Shown: positions 21,491-33,370 of the stretch, in pieces
Numbering within the stretch: the first letter of the stretch is position 1
How the letters are laid out: each line of letters begins with the position of its first letter
DNA from: Anaspis maculata
Taxonomy: Eukaryota; Arthropoda; Insecta; Coleoptera; Scraptiidae
Length of the DNA stretch: 64,000 bases
NCBI GenBank assembly: GCA_949128115.1
Contig: OX421962.1
Span: 14,025,262-14,089,261, forward strand
Reading direction: 5' to 3'
Notes under the pieces: model-generated
The model's input: the letters and a program-made list of their open reading frames with translations, nothing else
Databases searched by the model: none
What the model was told of the DNA's origin: nothing
Made by a program: the position numbers and the translations under genes

Positions 21491-23426
21491 AATAGCGGAA
21501 GAAAAAGGTTTGGTTTTTAAGGTAACATAAGTAAAACGATAAGTTCTTCAGCTAAAAAGACACATACACAAATGAAAAACCAATCGAACGAGTTTTACCC
21601 GAATAGGAGATAATGTTGAATAAAAACAATTTTTAATACCAAAATTGAATTCAGAAGAGACGAAACCATAAGAAATGAAACCACACACTCCTACAAAAAC
21701 ATTTCCGTCCCTTAAGTAAGGGTTGCTAAGAAGGACACCCCCACTACGTTGCAAAATGTGTCACCGTATGCGATTGAACATGAAATAAAAATTTTGTCTC
21801 TAGGTCTTTTTCTTCTCAAGTTATCAATTACCAATTTTTTGAAAACAACCACTAACAAACAATATCAAAGGAGGTTTGATATGGTTGATGTGGTAAATCT
21901 GTTGTGACACAGTACTATCCCATCCTGATGCCCGCTCCAGCAGGCTACATTCTAAGTCGGTCCGCAGGGGCTTAAGGCACTGACCGTAGATAATCATTTT
22001 AGGGGTGAGTAAAGAAAATGTTTTTCATGGGACAGTTTTTCAAGTGAAAGTATCAATTGTTGTCAAATTTGCCTCGATAATATGGCCAGTTGTAACGTTA
22101 ATTGTCGAAAAGTGTAGATTGAGGAAAAAATGACATAACTTTTTTTTAAACAGAAATAGGGGGATGAATCGAAAACCTTTTCGAGAGAATACATCATTCT
22201 TCATATTTTTGGTGTTGGTATCCACAAAAAAAATTTCTTGGCAAAATGGGGGTTAGCGAAACTTTCAAAACTTTTGCATTGCTTCATTTGACACCCTGTA
22301 GAAATTTTATTGGGCTTTCTCAATATCCGCAAAACTTGGATCCGATAGCCAAAGAATGAGGCTATCCACCAGTTCAAACAGATCCAAAATCGCGCGAAAG
22401 ATTCCAAAGCTGTCAAGTTTTGAAAAACTATACAAATATCGACATAGACACTTATTTTGTTGACCACTTTATAAATAGAGGTGTATCCGTACAAAAAAAA
22501 AGTTAGGAATTATGTGCAGGTAAACATAATTGACCTGATGCTGTGAAGTTGAAACTTGATAGGAACACCAATATTTTTGATAATAATCAAGGCAAAAAAT
22601 CAATCAAAAAAATGTATATCCCACCCTGCTGTAAGGGTGCTAGCATAAGCATAATAGTGAAAGTGAATTTTGAGAGGGGATTCACAATCAGATGCAGAGA
22701 ATCCGACCGTAGACCTTCTCCTACATTTTCAAGATTTATTTCGAATATGATGTTTAGAAACAAGGATAGGGGATGAGAAACGGGGTTGGAATAATTTTTG
22801 AAAAATAAACATTTTTACTAAACAAAATGATATGAAAGTCCACTATTTTCATTCATTTGGTTTATGACATCGAAGAATATTTTATGCTTTATTATAGTCA
22901 ACTTCAACCCTCTGTGGGGTGGAAACTGGTCATACGAATGAGTTTTCCCTTGGTCATCTTGTTCAGCGTAACCAATAAAGCACAATATCAGAAATTCAGC
23001 CGAATTGACCGATGTTTTTTTTTTCAACCCCATCCCCTATTTGGGGGTTGGAAAAACAATTTGTGCCAAAATTCATAATTCGACAAAATAGAACCATCTG
23101 CATGACTTTCAAACGTAATTTCGAATTTGATACTCGCAAGTAGGGGTTGGAGGTGAGGAAGGGGGTTGATTTTTTCACAAAAGAAAAAGGGAATTGTCAT
23201 GAGACATATATGTTAGAAAGGACGTTGAAATGTTCTTACTCACGTTGGAACATATTTCTTCACCTTGAAATAACCCATCTTCAACCCCTCATAGAAAAAA
23301 AACTGTCAATTTTTTTGGGTAACAAGCGATGGATTTTGGCTCGTGTCAAATTGGGCTACAACATATAAAAAAATTAGGGAATTTGACCGAGACCCATTTT
23401 CCATAGGAATCGTGCGGGGTCCTTTG

Positions 23427-24480
23427 TCATTTTGACAGTTCTAAGGCCACCGCCATATTGAACTTTTGCATTTTCAACCGATCCGATTGGGATTTTCAAC
23501 ATAATAGGTACCTCCCACTTGAGGTGGACAATCGAGGTGTATCTATCAAATTTGACGTTTTGAAAGGTTCCAAAAGGCTATTAAATCAAACTTTTGCATT
23601 TTCCAACCGATTCGGTTGGGATTTGAAACCTATAACCACTTGAGACGGACAACCGAAATGAATTTGTGAAATTCTGATTATTTACGTTTCAAGAGGTCGC
23701 CATATTGAACTTTCGAATTTTTTGACCTATCCGATTGGGATTCAGGACCCATACTTGCTTTGGTTGGGCACTTGGGCAGTCAAAATGCATTTGTCAAATG
23801 TCAATTTTTGACGTTTCTAGAGGTTGCTGTATTGAACTTTGGCATTTTTCAACCGATCTGATTGGTATTTTGAACTATAGCCACTCCAGATTGGCGATCA
23901 AAATGTTCAAGAAGCCGACGTTTCAACAGGCCGCCATACTGAACATTTGCATTTTTCAACCGATCTAATTGGTATTTTGTACCCATAGCCACTTGAGATT
24001 GACGATCAAAATGCATCTGTCAAATTTTGATTTTTTAAGTTTCAACAGGCCGCCATATCGAACATTTGCATTTTTCAACCGATCTGATTGGTATTTTCAA
24101 CCTATAGCCACTTGAGAGGTTGGCGATCGAAATGCAACTGTCAAATTTTGGTTTTTGACGTTTCAAGAGGCCACCATATTGAGCTTTTGCATTTTTCAAC
24201 CGAACTAATTTATAATCCAAGCCTTTACCTACTTGAAGTAGACAATTGAGATGCATCTGTCAATTTTGCCATTTTGACATTTACAAGGCTGCGATATTGA
24301 ACTATTGTATTTTTCAACAGATTGTATTGAGATTTTGTACAAATACTTAGTCAAGATGGATAATCGAAACGCATTTGTCAAATTCGACATTTTTGCAGTT
24401 TGAAGCCGTCGTATTGAACTCTTGCTTTTTTCAACCGGATTCATTGAGTTTTCAAACCTAGACTTGGTTCATATGACCAA
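23427..24480. repeat. 119-bp satellite, right block
   Basis: About nine further units, more diverged than the left block, with GATTGGGAT or GATTGGTAT spaced about 115-125 bp. The last units (from about 24200) are the most decayed. Orientation is the same as in the left block, so both were one array before hairpin H inserted. Confidence 0.88.
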
Positions 24481-25868
24481 TTGAAACGTGACTGTCAAAT
24501 TTTGAATTTTGCACATATTTTAATCCATCTCATTCCATTCCATCTCAATTTCTTCCACAAATATATACAAAGGCTCCTAAATAATACAAATACAAGGTTC
24601 TGCTTTTTCTTCCACTACACGGTGTCTTCCACGACAGTACCTTCTTCACGGTTTAGGTTTCCATAACACATATCGTCGCTTTCATTTTCAAAGCTTCATC
24701 ATGTTTCCAGTATACCCAGTAGTTAGCTTGAACCTCGCCTTGAACAAAAGTAGAAATACATTTATGAACAATATTATGGTGTCTCAATTTTCTCCAACAA
24801 GTCTTCACTAACCAGACACCACTCTCAGTGACATGCGTTCCGTTCACAATAGAACCCTACGAGTCCAGGCAGAAATTTCAAAACACGCGAAAACCAAACA
24901 TTTTCTCGAATTCGTGTTACTCGTACACAATCAATTACTCACGCCTCTTGAAAAACTTCATCTGACCAAGACACTATCGACGGACATTTGCCTAAAACAA
25001 CGGAAAATCAACATCATATATACAATTCCCTTTCCACTTGTCCGGTGTCAGTGGAACAAACTCCCTGTCTACTTTTCAACCAATGCTGTCACCCAGGCGA
25101 CGGCTTGCCGGCGCCGGTGACAGCTAGTATTCCATAGAGAATGGTGATATAATTTTGTCAAGACGCACTGGGAAAATCACTCAGGAAACTCATCTGGAAA
25201 CCACCTGCACAGCTCGCGGTTAGTCACGGACACCTGATGGCTTTAACACTGGTTGAAATTTGCATAAAGTTCAAAGAAAACTAAAAGTACAAGCGCAACG
25301 ACCAGCATTTAGTTAATCCTTCTTTTTTGTTGTATATTTTTTACCTTCAGTCCATTGGGGAACGCCGTCGCCTAAGTGCATGACAGGCGTTCTGTTAAAT
25401 CAGCACTTTGGCCCGAGTCGTACCTACCAATTTTTGCGGCCCCATAAGTAACGAAGTTAAAAACTTCCCTCTTTGCGTTTTGTGCATCAGCCCTGCTGCT
25501 CTGCATATTCCAGCCGTTTCGAATAGAATCACGGCGTTTACATAAATAAATTATAATCATAATGGTCAAAGTTTTAAAAATACGAGGGGAAATAAATTGA
25601 ATTTTTAGTGCCCGGGACATCGGCGAGCGAGCACCAGAACGCGCGGACAAGCTCACATGACGTACGGGGTGCGATTCTGACCTATGCAAAAAAGCTTTCG
25701 CGTTTTACTTTTACGTCGCAGTATGGACCTACGTGAGATCGCAAAGCTGTCCCCGGAAAATCCAATAAAACGAGGGATCATAGACTTTCTGCTTCACGGT
25801 GAATTTGCCTTATAAGATAAGGATAAGGTAAAACCATAACCTTGTATACCTAGGTCCACCTAAGGAGA
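24481..25868. other. No recognisable gene
   Basis: About 1.4 kb without a gene I can support. There is a compact inverted repeat GCTGTCACC...GGTGACAGC at about 25086-25125. A minus-strand frame at 25372-25689 has no recognisable domain. Confidence 0.35.
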
Positions 25869-25918
25869 GGGAGGAGGAGGAGGAGGAGGAGGAGGAGGAG
25901 GAGGAGGAGGAGGAGGAG
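25869..25918. repeat. (AGG)n trinucleotide repeat
   Basis: About 16 uninterrupted AGG triplets. A CT-rich segment follows at 25990-26022. Confidence 0.92.
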
Positions 25919-26439
25919 AGGAAGATGTCTAGAGGCTGGAAACGTCAGAGTAAGAGAGGGTAGAGGAGAAGTAGGGGCTATGAGGTAGAATCCTCCTCTC
26001 TCTCTCCTCTTCTTCTCCTCCTCAGGTGGGCCACAATGTCATATTTTAGTTCACCCAGAGTCCTTCAAAAGTTCAAGAAATGCTGAATTTGTTGATTTAG
26101 TAGTTGGGGCATGATGATGGCGCTCCTTCCTACAACTCCTTATCCGCTGGTTAGAAGCCGATGGCAGACTAATTGAGGAAGTAATTGTCATTCCAGTATG
26201 TGATAAACGAATGCCAGATGATGGGAAAAAATCAATTTTGCATTGAGCCAAATCCATCACAGACTCCAGAGACAAATGAGAAGTTTACGACCAAATTGAG
26301 AAGAGCACTCAAAAATTTCGACCAGATCCAACTGAAGCAAACAATTGGGCAAGGAAGTCGACACTAAAAAAAGCACACTCAGTGACTCCGAAAAGTTCTG
26401 TTCAAACTGAGGAAATGAAAACCACTGACAAGTCTGCCC

Positions 26440-26880
26440 AGATGCTGCTTTAACGACCCTAGATGCTTCAAATGCCATTAGTTCGGACATAAATGTCCTA
26501 AAGCGAGCTCGTGAAAAGAGGACGAGGAGCTGTCTATCTGGAAGTCCTACTTCCACGATAGATGGGTGGTCGTAAGGAGGCCTTATGGTCAGGTCCATAA
26601 GGTCTTATGGCAAGGGTCAATCGGTGGGTCGGCTATCTGGAATATGGCCACTGAATCCCCTTGAGCATTGCGAGGGAGAGGGTTGGACAAACCGACAGCA
26701 CTGGTAAAAAAAAAGAACTGTAACACAAGAATATACGTTGATTATCGGAAACTTGGTGAAAAAATGATTAAAGACAGATTCCCACTACCGATTATCGATG
26801 ACCAATTGGAAAGAATAACCGGGACCCGAGTATTCTGTTCAATGCGTACTTGGGTGCACTATATACAACTAGAACTCTAG
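26440..26880 (+). pseudogene. Gypsy fragment: zinc knuckle and RT pieces
   Basis: A nucleocapsid-type knuckle remnant, RCFKCH-stop-FGHKCP (about 26460), is damaged by a stop and a shortened His-Cys spacing. About 200 bp later an RT segment is readable from 26668: TRIYVDYRKLGEKMIKDRFP, then LPIIDDQLERITGTRVF. It ends just before the catalytic region, at 26880. The protease and first RT motifs between them are not recognisable. It is a dead gypsy fragment, distinct in sequence from the other gypsy copies here. Confidence 0.75.
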
Positions 26881-27995
26881 CTTTTTCCAAAATAGCTACT
26901 TTGTTCCTGATGACGGGGCGATCAGGGCTGATACAGTTAATCCTCCGTCGAGATTACCCTTACCTACCGAGCCGGCGTGGATGGCGTTTCTGACATGGAA
27001 ATTCAAATTTCCAACGAACCAAATTAAAATATCCGAGGCGCAGGGCGCGCGTGAGCCCCGAGTGACGTTCCTTGAATGCGCGAGAACGTAACTATTCAAA
27101 AAGCAACCCGAAGGCATTTCCATTCAATAACATGAATATATTTCACGATAATGGCGTTGCACGCTGACAGCAAAAAGTGGCTGATGCGAACGCTCACTCT
27201 CCTCCTCCATCTCTCTCTCTTTCACGTGTATATATTGAAAATCTATTGTGCCAACAATCTAATATTCACTTCTCGCGTTGCATTTCCACGCGGCATGAGA
27301 ATAAATCAATGCCGGTTGTGAAAAGTTGGGCGAAAATTTCCAATCCTTTATTGTCGCGGCGGAGTTGTATCGCGGGTACCGAGTCCCACGGCAGAAGTTT
27401 CATGAGCACATGGTGCGGTGCCGGTGTAATTCGTGGAAACCCGATACCCATTAACGTTGAAATTACAATATCAAAAACCTATTAGAGCTGGGCCTCTGTG
27501 TCTCGCTCTCACACCAATTTCGGGATACAATGCCGCAATTAAAAAGCTAAAAGCAATCTGTAATCTATCAAGTTTTCCACAGCGAAATGTTGTGGCGGGT
27601 AGGTAGGTTAGGTAGGTATAATGTATCACACCGTGGCGCCACACACGTACACACGCTGAGTGACGCCCGCGTTAATATTTCAATCAGCCCAATCCCATAA
27701 ATTTTAATTAATGTTCTGACTGGCTCAGGTCACTTACTTATTAAAAAGTGATTAATAAGGCAGCACCGCAATTTTCCTAATGAGAAATTCGGCTGTAGGT
27801 CTATGAGTGCTTGCGCTCGGTTTCCCTCAGAAGGCAGAGGTGAACTGGCCAAGGTGAGGCCTGGTGAAGGTTCGCTTCAAAAAAGGCCAAAGACTGTCTA
27901 TTTTCGAAAATCGCAGAATGACAGTTTTGAAGATCTAACAACACCATCTTCATTGTTCTAAAGGCGATATTTCTGAGACTTGCAGAACAACAACC
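26881..27995. other. No recognisable gene
   Basis: About 1.1 kb of sequence with balanced composition. It has a CT-rich run near 27205-27222 and a short GTAGGTAGGTTAGGTAGGTA tandem near 27599. Short frames on both strands match nothing I know. Confidence 0.35.
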
Positions 27996-27999
27996 TCAT

Positions 28000-28228
28000 G
28001 GATCGTTGGTGAAGTACAGTGAACTGTTTTGGTGCTTCCTTGATTCACGGCACGCGGACCGATCGTGTCGTTGTAACTTGTGAGAAGTGTAGCGTTTTTC
28101 GCCATTAGTCGTTTTTTTGCTTATGAAATACGTAGGATGAAATTCTTGATCGTCTCTTTGTATCAACACAGTACCGTAACCTTCTACGCTTGCGTTTGTT
28201 ATAGACTTGCATAGTCGCCGCCACTGGT
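28000..28228 (-). pseudogene. Gypsy RNase H fragment
   Basis: On the minus strand, TNASVEGYGTVLIQRDDQEF followed by HPTYFISKKTTNGEKRYTS matches the start of gypsy RNase H domains (TDAS.xGxGAVL). The first catalytic Asp reads Asn here (TNAS), so activity is lost. The rest of the domain is scrambled. Orientation is opposite to the gypsy element that follows. Confidence 0.75.
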
Positions 28229-28744
28229 CGACTACCAGTAGTGCCAACATGGACGGACGAATAACCCCAGGATGGTGCGCCAACGAGAGCGGAGAAATGT
28301 CACTTCCTGTTATTGGAGTCGAGAACAATACTCATTCATTATTGTATCATTGTACTTATTATTGTTTATGAATAAAAACCTTTTCTAGCGTTACCAACGT
28401 GCAGCTTTGGATACAACAAGTGGCGACGAGGCCGGATTTCGAATGTTTGATTATTTGCCTGAAAACGGAACGTCGGAAAAATACCTGGAAATCTTGCCTT
28501 TCCGTTGCACCTGGTAAACGGAAATTTTTCATGCTTGCGGGAATGCTGTAATTGAGGTATGCTCAGTACCGTGAAATATAAAGACCAGATTACATATTAT
28601 GAGTACCTATAAGTGATTGACATAATGGTTACACCAGATAAAACCAAACTAGAGCGAAATCAACCAACTACGGAGTCATACCGAAGTCTCTCACAAAGAA
28701 CAGTTGGAAAAACTGCTGTCAAAATGCGGAGACGTTTTCTATTC

Positions 28745-29316
28745 TAACATTGGGAAAGTACCAAGAAAAGTTGACCACTCGCCCTTTGAAGTCCTATCGT
28801 TTCCGTCGTGAAACCAAATGGTCAGGTTCGAATTTGTTCTGATTATAAATCCACGATCAAGAAATACGTGCAAGACGACAAATTCCCAATTCCAAAAGTA
28901 CAGGAGATTTTCGTCAAAATGAATGGTGGGAAACACTTCTGCACCTTGGATCTTCGTCAGGCTTATTTACACATGGGAGATGACGAAGAGAGTTCCCTGC
29001 TACAAGCAATTAGTACACATCTAGGTAAATACAAGGTAAAAAGACTTATGTACGGAACCAAGATAGCTCCAAATGTGTGGCAACGATTTATGACGCGTTG
29101 TAAGTGTTACAAATCTTAGAAGGCGTCGCATGTTTTTTTCGATTACATCATTGTGAAAGGAGATATAATCAAAGAACTATTGTTGAACTTATGAAATGTT
29201 TTGGACTGAGGAAATACGACCTGCACCTCAACAGAAACAAATGTCAATTTGATCAAACTTCAATCACCTACTTAGGACACAAAATGAATGGTAAAGGAGT
29301 ACATCCTCTACCCTAA
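28745..29316 (+). pseudogene. gypsy-2 reverse transcriptase
   Basis: RT motifs begin with PNGQVRICSDYKSTIKKYVQ at about 28810, then FPIPKVQEIF, and HFCTLDLRQAYLHM with the first catalytic Asp. The fingers/palm continue to NVWQRFM near 29085. The frame then stops at 29117, and the next segment (QTSITYLGHKMNGKGV, near 29255) lies in another frame. The catalytic YXDD box is not readable: the corresponding place reads FFRLHHC. The gene cannot give an active RT. Confidence 0.82.
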
Positions 29317-30062
29317 AAAGTCAAAGCTATCACGGATTGTTCAAGGCCAAGAGATGTAAACGAGCTGAGAGTATTCCTCGGGATGGTGAACTATTACCAA
29401 CAATTTGTGCCGAATCTTGCGACGAAATTAAATCCGTTGCAAATCTTCTCCATGAAGACGCTAAATCCATATGGACAAAGAGATTGTAGAATTACATTTC
29501 AACAACTGAAAAATGACATCGTCAGTGCAGATGTACTAATTCCTTACAAACCGGAGTTACCTTTGGTTCTCGCAACGGATGCATCACCCACAGTTATCAG
29601 CGCGGTAATCTCACACATCACCAAAGATGGACAAAAGAAGCCGACTAGTTAAGCGTCGAGAAGCCTAACCCGTTCAGAGCAAAATTACAGTCAACTGGAT
29701 AGAGAAGCAACAGCACTGGTGTGGGGGCTGAGAAAAATTTTCCAATACTGTCACGGGAAAAAAATCATCATATTGACCGACAACAAACCTCTCACCAGGA
29801 CATTGCATCCTTCCAAGGAATTACCGGCATGTTCTGCTATACGATTACTGCATCACGCTAACTTCATGGCCGGATTTGTCTACGAAATTCGATACCAAAA
29901 CACGAAACAGCATGCCAATGCGGATTTTTTGTCCAGATTTGCTTTGCAAGATCCGACTCGGGAAAACAAACGCAAAGAAGACAAAGTTTTTTACATGAAC
30001 CCGTTGGAAAGTTTGCCGGTGTCGAGGAAAGAAATAAGGCAACTGGTAAAGACCCGGATTGT
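29317..30062 (+). pseudogene. gypsy-2 RT connection and RNase H
   Basis: RVFLGMVNYYQQFVPNLATK (near 29375) is the RT thumb/connection motif. The RNase H signature follows as LATDASPTVISAVISHI (near 29575). A stop at 29650-29652 interrupts the frame, which resumes as SEQNYSQLDREATALVWGLR and KIIILTDNKPLTRTL. It ends with the linker QHANADFLSRF. One stop apart, the domain is well preserved. Confidence 0.85.
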
Positions 30063-30374
30063 CAAATGTTGATAGAAGCGATGAGAACAGGGACAAGGCT
30101 GAGCGACGAGGAAATGTGTGAATACAAAATGCAAGATGGGTGTATCTTCAACGGAATTCGAATCATGATTCCGAGAAAGTTACAAAGAAGAGTGCTTGAG
30201 GAGTTACATACAGTTCACACTGGAATTACGAAGATGAAGGCATCAGCCAGAAGAAACCGCTAACAGCTATGAAAATTGCTGTGAAATCAGAAACAATTCC
30301 CAGAAAATCGATGAACACGAAGACTACAATTGAATTATTGCGGACTACATTTGCAAGATTTGGTCTACCAATGA
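30063..30374 (+). pseudogene. gypsy-2 integrase, N-terminal part
   Basis: The zinc-binding region is recognisable from RVLEELHTVHTGITKMKASA (near 30190). A deletion then joins it to a later core segment, KSMNTKTTIELLRTTFARFG (near 30310). The segment with the first catalytic Asp is absent. The reading breaks at 30375, the non-LTR insertion point. Confidence 0.8.
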
Positions 30375-31192
30375 AGTCTACTGAAGTAACACTGGAAAGT
30401 AAAGACGTTGTGTCGATATTGTTTTTGTATAGACCGCACACTGGTATTATCGTGGAAGACTTTTTGTGCGATTTGAATGTTTTTCTACAGGAAAACAGTA
30501 ATTATCAACATAGAATTATGCTGGGAGACGTGAACATAAACATTCTAGAACAAAATAGCCCCATTGCAAACGACTGTCTGAATATGCTTAGTGCCCTGGG
30601 TTATGTATCGCAAATAACTGTAACACTAGAGACGTGGAGGGAAATAGGGGAAGTAACATTGATCACATTTTTTATGGGGGAGAACTCCCGGAAGAGAACC
30701 TATGCCCCATCGTCCTAAAATTGGATATCACAGACCATCACAGTACAATCTATGAACTCAACAGAGTCCCAAACAAGATATGAAAAAAGAGATGATTACT
30801 ACACAAAAATGGATACCTATTCGGTTGATTCGGTCTTGAAAACTGCTAACTGGGAACTTTACTACAGCATCAATGAAGCAGAGTGTTTATGTAACTTTTT
30901 AGCTGAGAATTTCAAAAAAGCCATTGAAAGGTCCACCAAAACCATCAAAATTAAACCACAACGTAAAAGAAAAGAGTGGATAGATAATAACATTATAAGG
31001 GAGATGAACATTAGAAACCAGCTATATGCCCGGAAATTGAAACAGCCGAAAGATGAAGAACTCCAAATACGGTACAAGCAACAAAGAAATAAAGTTAGAA
31101 ACCTTAAAACTAAATTGAGAAGAGACTTTTTTTTTGGTTGGTCCAAAGTTCTAGCCTGTTGGCCACGAAAGGGAACTATATAATGAAAACAT
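30375..31192 (+). pseudogene. Non-LTR endonuclease C-terminus and linker
   Basis: The apurinic-like endonuclease is cut off at its N-terminus. MLGDVNINILEQ (near 30520) matches the conserved GDFN motif. The terminal His motif is in another frame, at TDHHSTI (near 30730). The following 140 codons (30752-31183) are a basic linker with no recognised domain. A frameshift near 30610-30660 separates the two endonuclease pieces. Confidence 0.75.
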
Positions 31193-31392
31193 CTAGCAAT
31201 TAGAAAAACAAAAAGGAAAGATCGCTAGGAAGTGATCAAAGAATTTTGATTATGAAAAGAGACTATTACCATAACAAAATAGGAACAAACATGAATGACA
31301 CAAAGAAAATCTGGCAAGTTGTAAATAACCTAGTTTTCCAAAAAAATAAGGAAAATTAGATAACGGAAATCGTTACAAAAACCGGAGACAGA

Positions 31393-33042
31393 TTGACTGA
31401 TAGAACGCAAATGAGTTACGAATTGAATAAACATTTTTCGGGGATTGGACAGTATCTAGCCGATAACATTCAAAAACCCATGAAAGAGTTTAAAACTCCA
31501 GTGGTGCAGAACAGTTTATACCCTACCCCAGTGACATGTGATGAAGTTGATAGACATATTGCTCTGCTAAAAAAGAATAAAGGTCCTGGAATCGATCAAA
31601 TCACGTCTGAAATTCTCAAAGCATGTATTCATACGATCGCACCTGCTATCACCCACCTGATAAATGTAATGTTCAAAACAGAAAATTGCCCCTCTCACTT
31701 TAAAACTACTTTAATTATACCCATACACAAAGGTGGCAGCATCACGGATGCTAAAAATTACCGCCCGATTTCACTAACATCTTCAATCTCAAAAATATTT
31801 GAACGATCACTAAAAGAAGGAATAACGAACTTCATGGACAAATATAACATCTTATCTGACAAACAGTTTGGTTTTCGCTCTGGAGTGTCTGCTGAGGATG
31901 CCCTCACTCGGGTGATTGGAAGAGTGTACGAAGCTGTAGGTAACAAAAAACCTGTATTGGGTGTATTTATAGATCTAACAAAAGCTTTTGATACGATTGA
32001 CCACCAAATATTGCTAAAGAAGCTATGGGACCTTGGCTTTCGAGGACCAATACATACACTAATGAGAAGTTATTTAAGCGGAAGAAAACAGTACGTCAAG
32101 GTGAAAGACACGCTAAGTGAAGAGAGAGTAACAAATGTTGGCTCACCCCAGGGAACTGTCCTCGCTCCCGACCTCTTCAAAATGTATATTATTGATCTTT
32201 TACCCCTGAAAATGAATGGCAAGGTTTTCTCATATGCAGACGACACAGCGATTCTTTTTTCCGGCGAAAACTGGGATGAAGTCAGATCGCATGCTAGTAA
32301 AGATCTAAAACTAGTGAAAGATTGGTTCGACTGTAATTTGCTTACCATGAATGACAAAAAAACAAAATACTCACCCTTCTGCTCATACGCAAACGGCTTG
32401 CCGCACTTCAACCAGCTAAATATACTTGGAACTGATACCACCATAGATAGCGCTGTCTCAATTAAATACCTGGGTATCACTATCGACAACTACCTCAGAT
32501 GGAGGCTTCACGCAGAAAACACAAATAAAAGAATGCGGAGTCTTCTATACTCTTTCTACCAATTGAGAGATGTTCTTGACAACAGAACACTTTTGCTCAT
32601 ATACGAAGCTCTGGTAGAGTCCGTGATAAGATATGGGATAGTCGTATGGGGCGGAATCAAGAAAACGCACCTGTTTCAAACGCAGAAGAGGTTACTGAAG
32701 ATAATTCTAAGGAAGTACGTCACATATAGTAGTGACAAACTCTTGAGGGAGTATAAAATTTACAAAATAAAACAAATATACGAAGAAAAATTATTTACAT
32801 GCCAGACAAAGCAGCACAAGTCCGAAATGAGGGTCTACAAACATGACATAAGAGTAAAAGAAGAGATTGCTGTTCCTCGAGCACGAAAGACTTTAGGTCA
32901 AAGACATTTCGAATATTCAGCGCCGAGACTATACAATAGGGTGCCAAAAACCATAAAAACTATGAAAAATTCTAAACAAAAACGAGCTGGATTGAAAAAC
33001 TGGATTTTACATGAAGACGACCCTCTTGAAAGTCAACTCTAG
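31393..33042 (+). CDS. Non-LTR reverse transcriptase, intact 549-codon frame
   Basis: The enzyme copies the element's RNA into DNA at a nicked chromosomal site. RT motifs occur in order. KGPGIDQITSEILKAC lies at about residue 58. NYRPISLTSSISKIFERSL follows near residue 120. The first catalytic Asp is in FIDLTKAFDTIDH, then VGSPQGTVLAPDLF, and the catalytic YADD is at residues 281-284. A C-terminal region of about 200 residues with a tail-like RLYNRVPKTIK follows. There is no stop or frameshift in this span, although the upstream endonuclease is truncated and broken. The first Met shown may not be the native start, because the RT is normally fused to the endonuclease. The clade is probably jockey-like. 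The protein could still be made if transcribed, but the copy is defective. Confidence 0.9.
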   Translation: MTDRTQMSYELNKHFSGIGQYLADNIQKPMKEFKTPVVQNSLYPTPVTCDEVDRHIALLKKNKGPGIDQITSEILKACIHTIAPAITHLINVMFKTENCPSHFKTTLIIPIHKGGSITDAKNYRPISLTSSISKIFERSLKEGITNFMDKYNILSDKQFGFRSGVSAEDALTRVIGRVYEAVGNKKPVLGVFIDLTKAFDTIDHQILLKKLWDLGFRGPIHTLMRSYLSGRKQYVKVKDTLSEERVTNVGSPQGTVLAPDLFKMYIIDLLPLKMNGKVFSYADDTAILFSGENWDEVRSHASKDLKLVKDWFDCNLLTMNDKKTKYSPFCSYANGLPHFNQLNILGTDTTIDSAVSIKYLGITIDNYLRWRLHAENTNKRMRSLLYSFYQLRDVLDNRTLLLIYEALVESVIRYGIVVWGGIKKTHLFQTQKRLLKIILRKYVTYSSDKLLREYKIYKIKQIYEEKLFTCQTKQHKSEMRVYKHDIRVKEEIAVPRARKTLGQRHFEYSAPRLYNRVPKTIKTMKNSKQKRAGLKNWILHEDDPLESQL

Positions 33043-33370
33043 TCATTTTCTAGTCATTTTCAACCCGTGTGAAACAAGATTATTTTAGATTTTACTCTAT
33101 GATTTTGCGAATGGGAAAATTGCTTCTTAACATGTTTTACTGTACTGTTGTTTTTGATCTGCTTCGCTATTTTACTTTTTTTTTATAAATGTTTTATCAT
33201 TGTTACCGTCTGATTTTGAACCAACGTGAAGACACAAATGCACCTGCACACAAAGTTCCATTCAGAACTTTAAGTAGGGTTTAGCAAATTCATGTCCTTT
33301 TTGATAATATTAAGATTATTCTATTCGCTATTAGTTGTTTAAAAGGAAATAAATTATTATTGTATTGTAT

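Larger units (their letters stand above)
18999..22469 (-). mobile_element. Tc1-like transposon with ~0.87 kb terminal inverted repeats (copy B)
   Basis: The ends read AAGTGGTCAACAAAATAAG and its complement, with TA on both sides (18997-18998 and 22470-22471). The inverted repeats extend about 850-870 bp (about 18999-19850 and 21600-22469), unusually long for the group. The single gene, a DD34E transposase, is on the minus strand. The arms share blocks with copy A at 1847-6482, such as TTTCTACAGGGTG and CTTTGGCTATC. It sits inside hairpin H, so it is younger than H. Confidence 0.9.
18164..23426. mobile_element. Large inverted-repeat element H inside the 119-bp satellite
   Basis: The ends read CAAAGGACCCCGCACGATTC and the complement, at 18164 and 23426. 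Arms of about 710 bp (about 18164-18878 and 22722-23426) match over their length with small indels. The middle holds short unpaired segments and a whole Tc1-like transposon at 18999-22469. Without that insert it is about 1.8 kb, with no coding sequence. The satellite continues on both sides. I could not decide the size of the target duplication. Confidence 0.8.
30375..33370 (+). mobile_element. Non-LTR retrotransposon inserted in the gypsy-2 integrase
   Basis: A 2996-bp insert flanked by AATGA at 30370-30374 and 33371-33375. Excising it restores the gypsy integrase frame across FGLPM and TVVSDNGPQF. It is 5'-truncated within the endonuclease, carries a complete RT frame, and ends in a short TTATTATTGTATTGTAT tail without poly(A). 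The rest of gypsy-2 is much more decayed, so this is the younger event. Confidence 0.92.

Noticed and set aside
25869..25918. AGG repeat as a coding poly-amino-acid tract
   Set aside because: No open frame of useful length around it; simple trinucleotide expansion.
31393..33042. Host gene, because of the long intact frame
   Set aside because: RT motifs and YADD, and exact AATGA borders within a gypsy integrase, show it is a retrotransposon.
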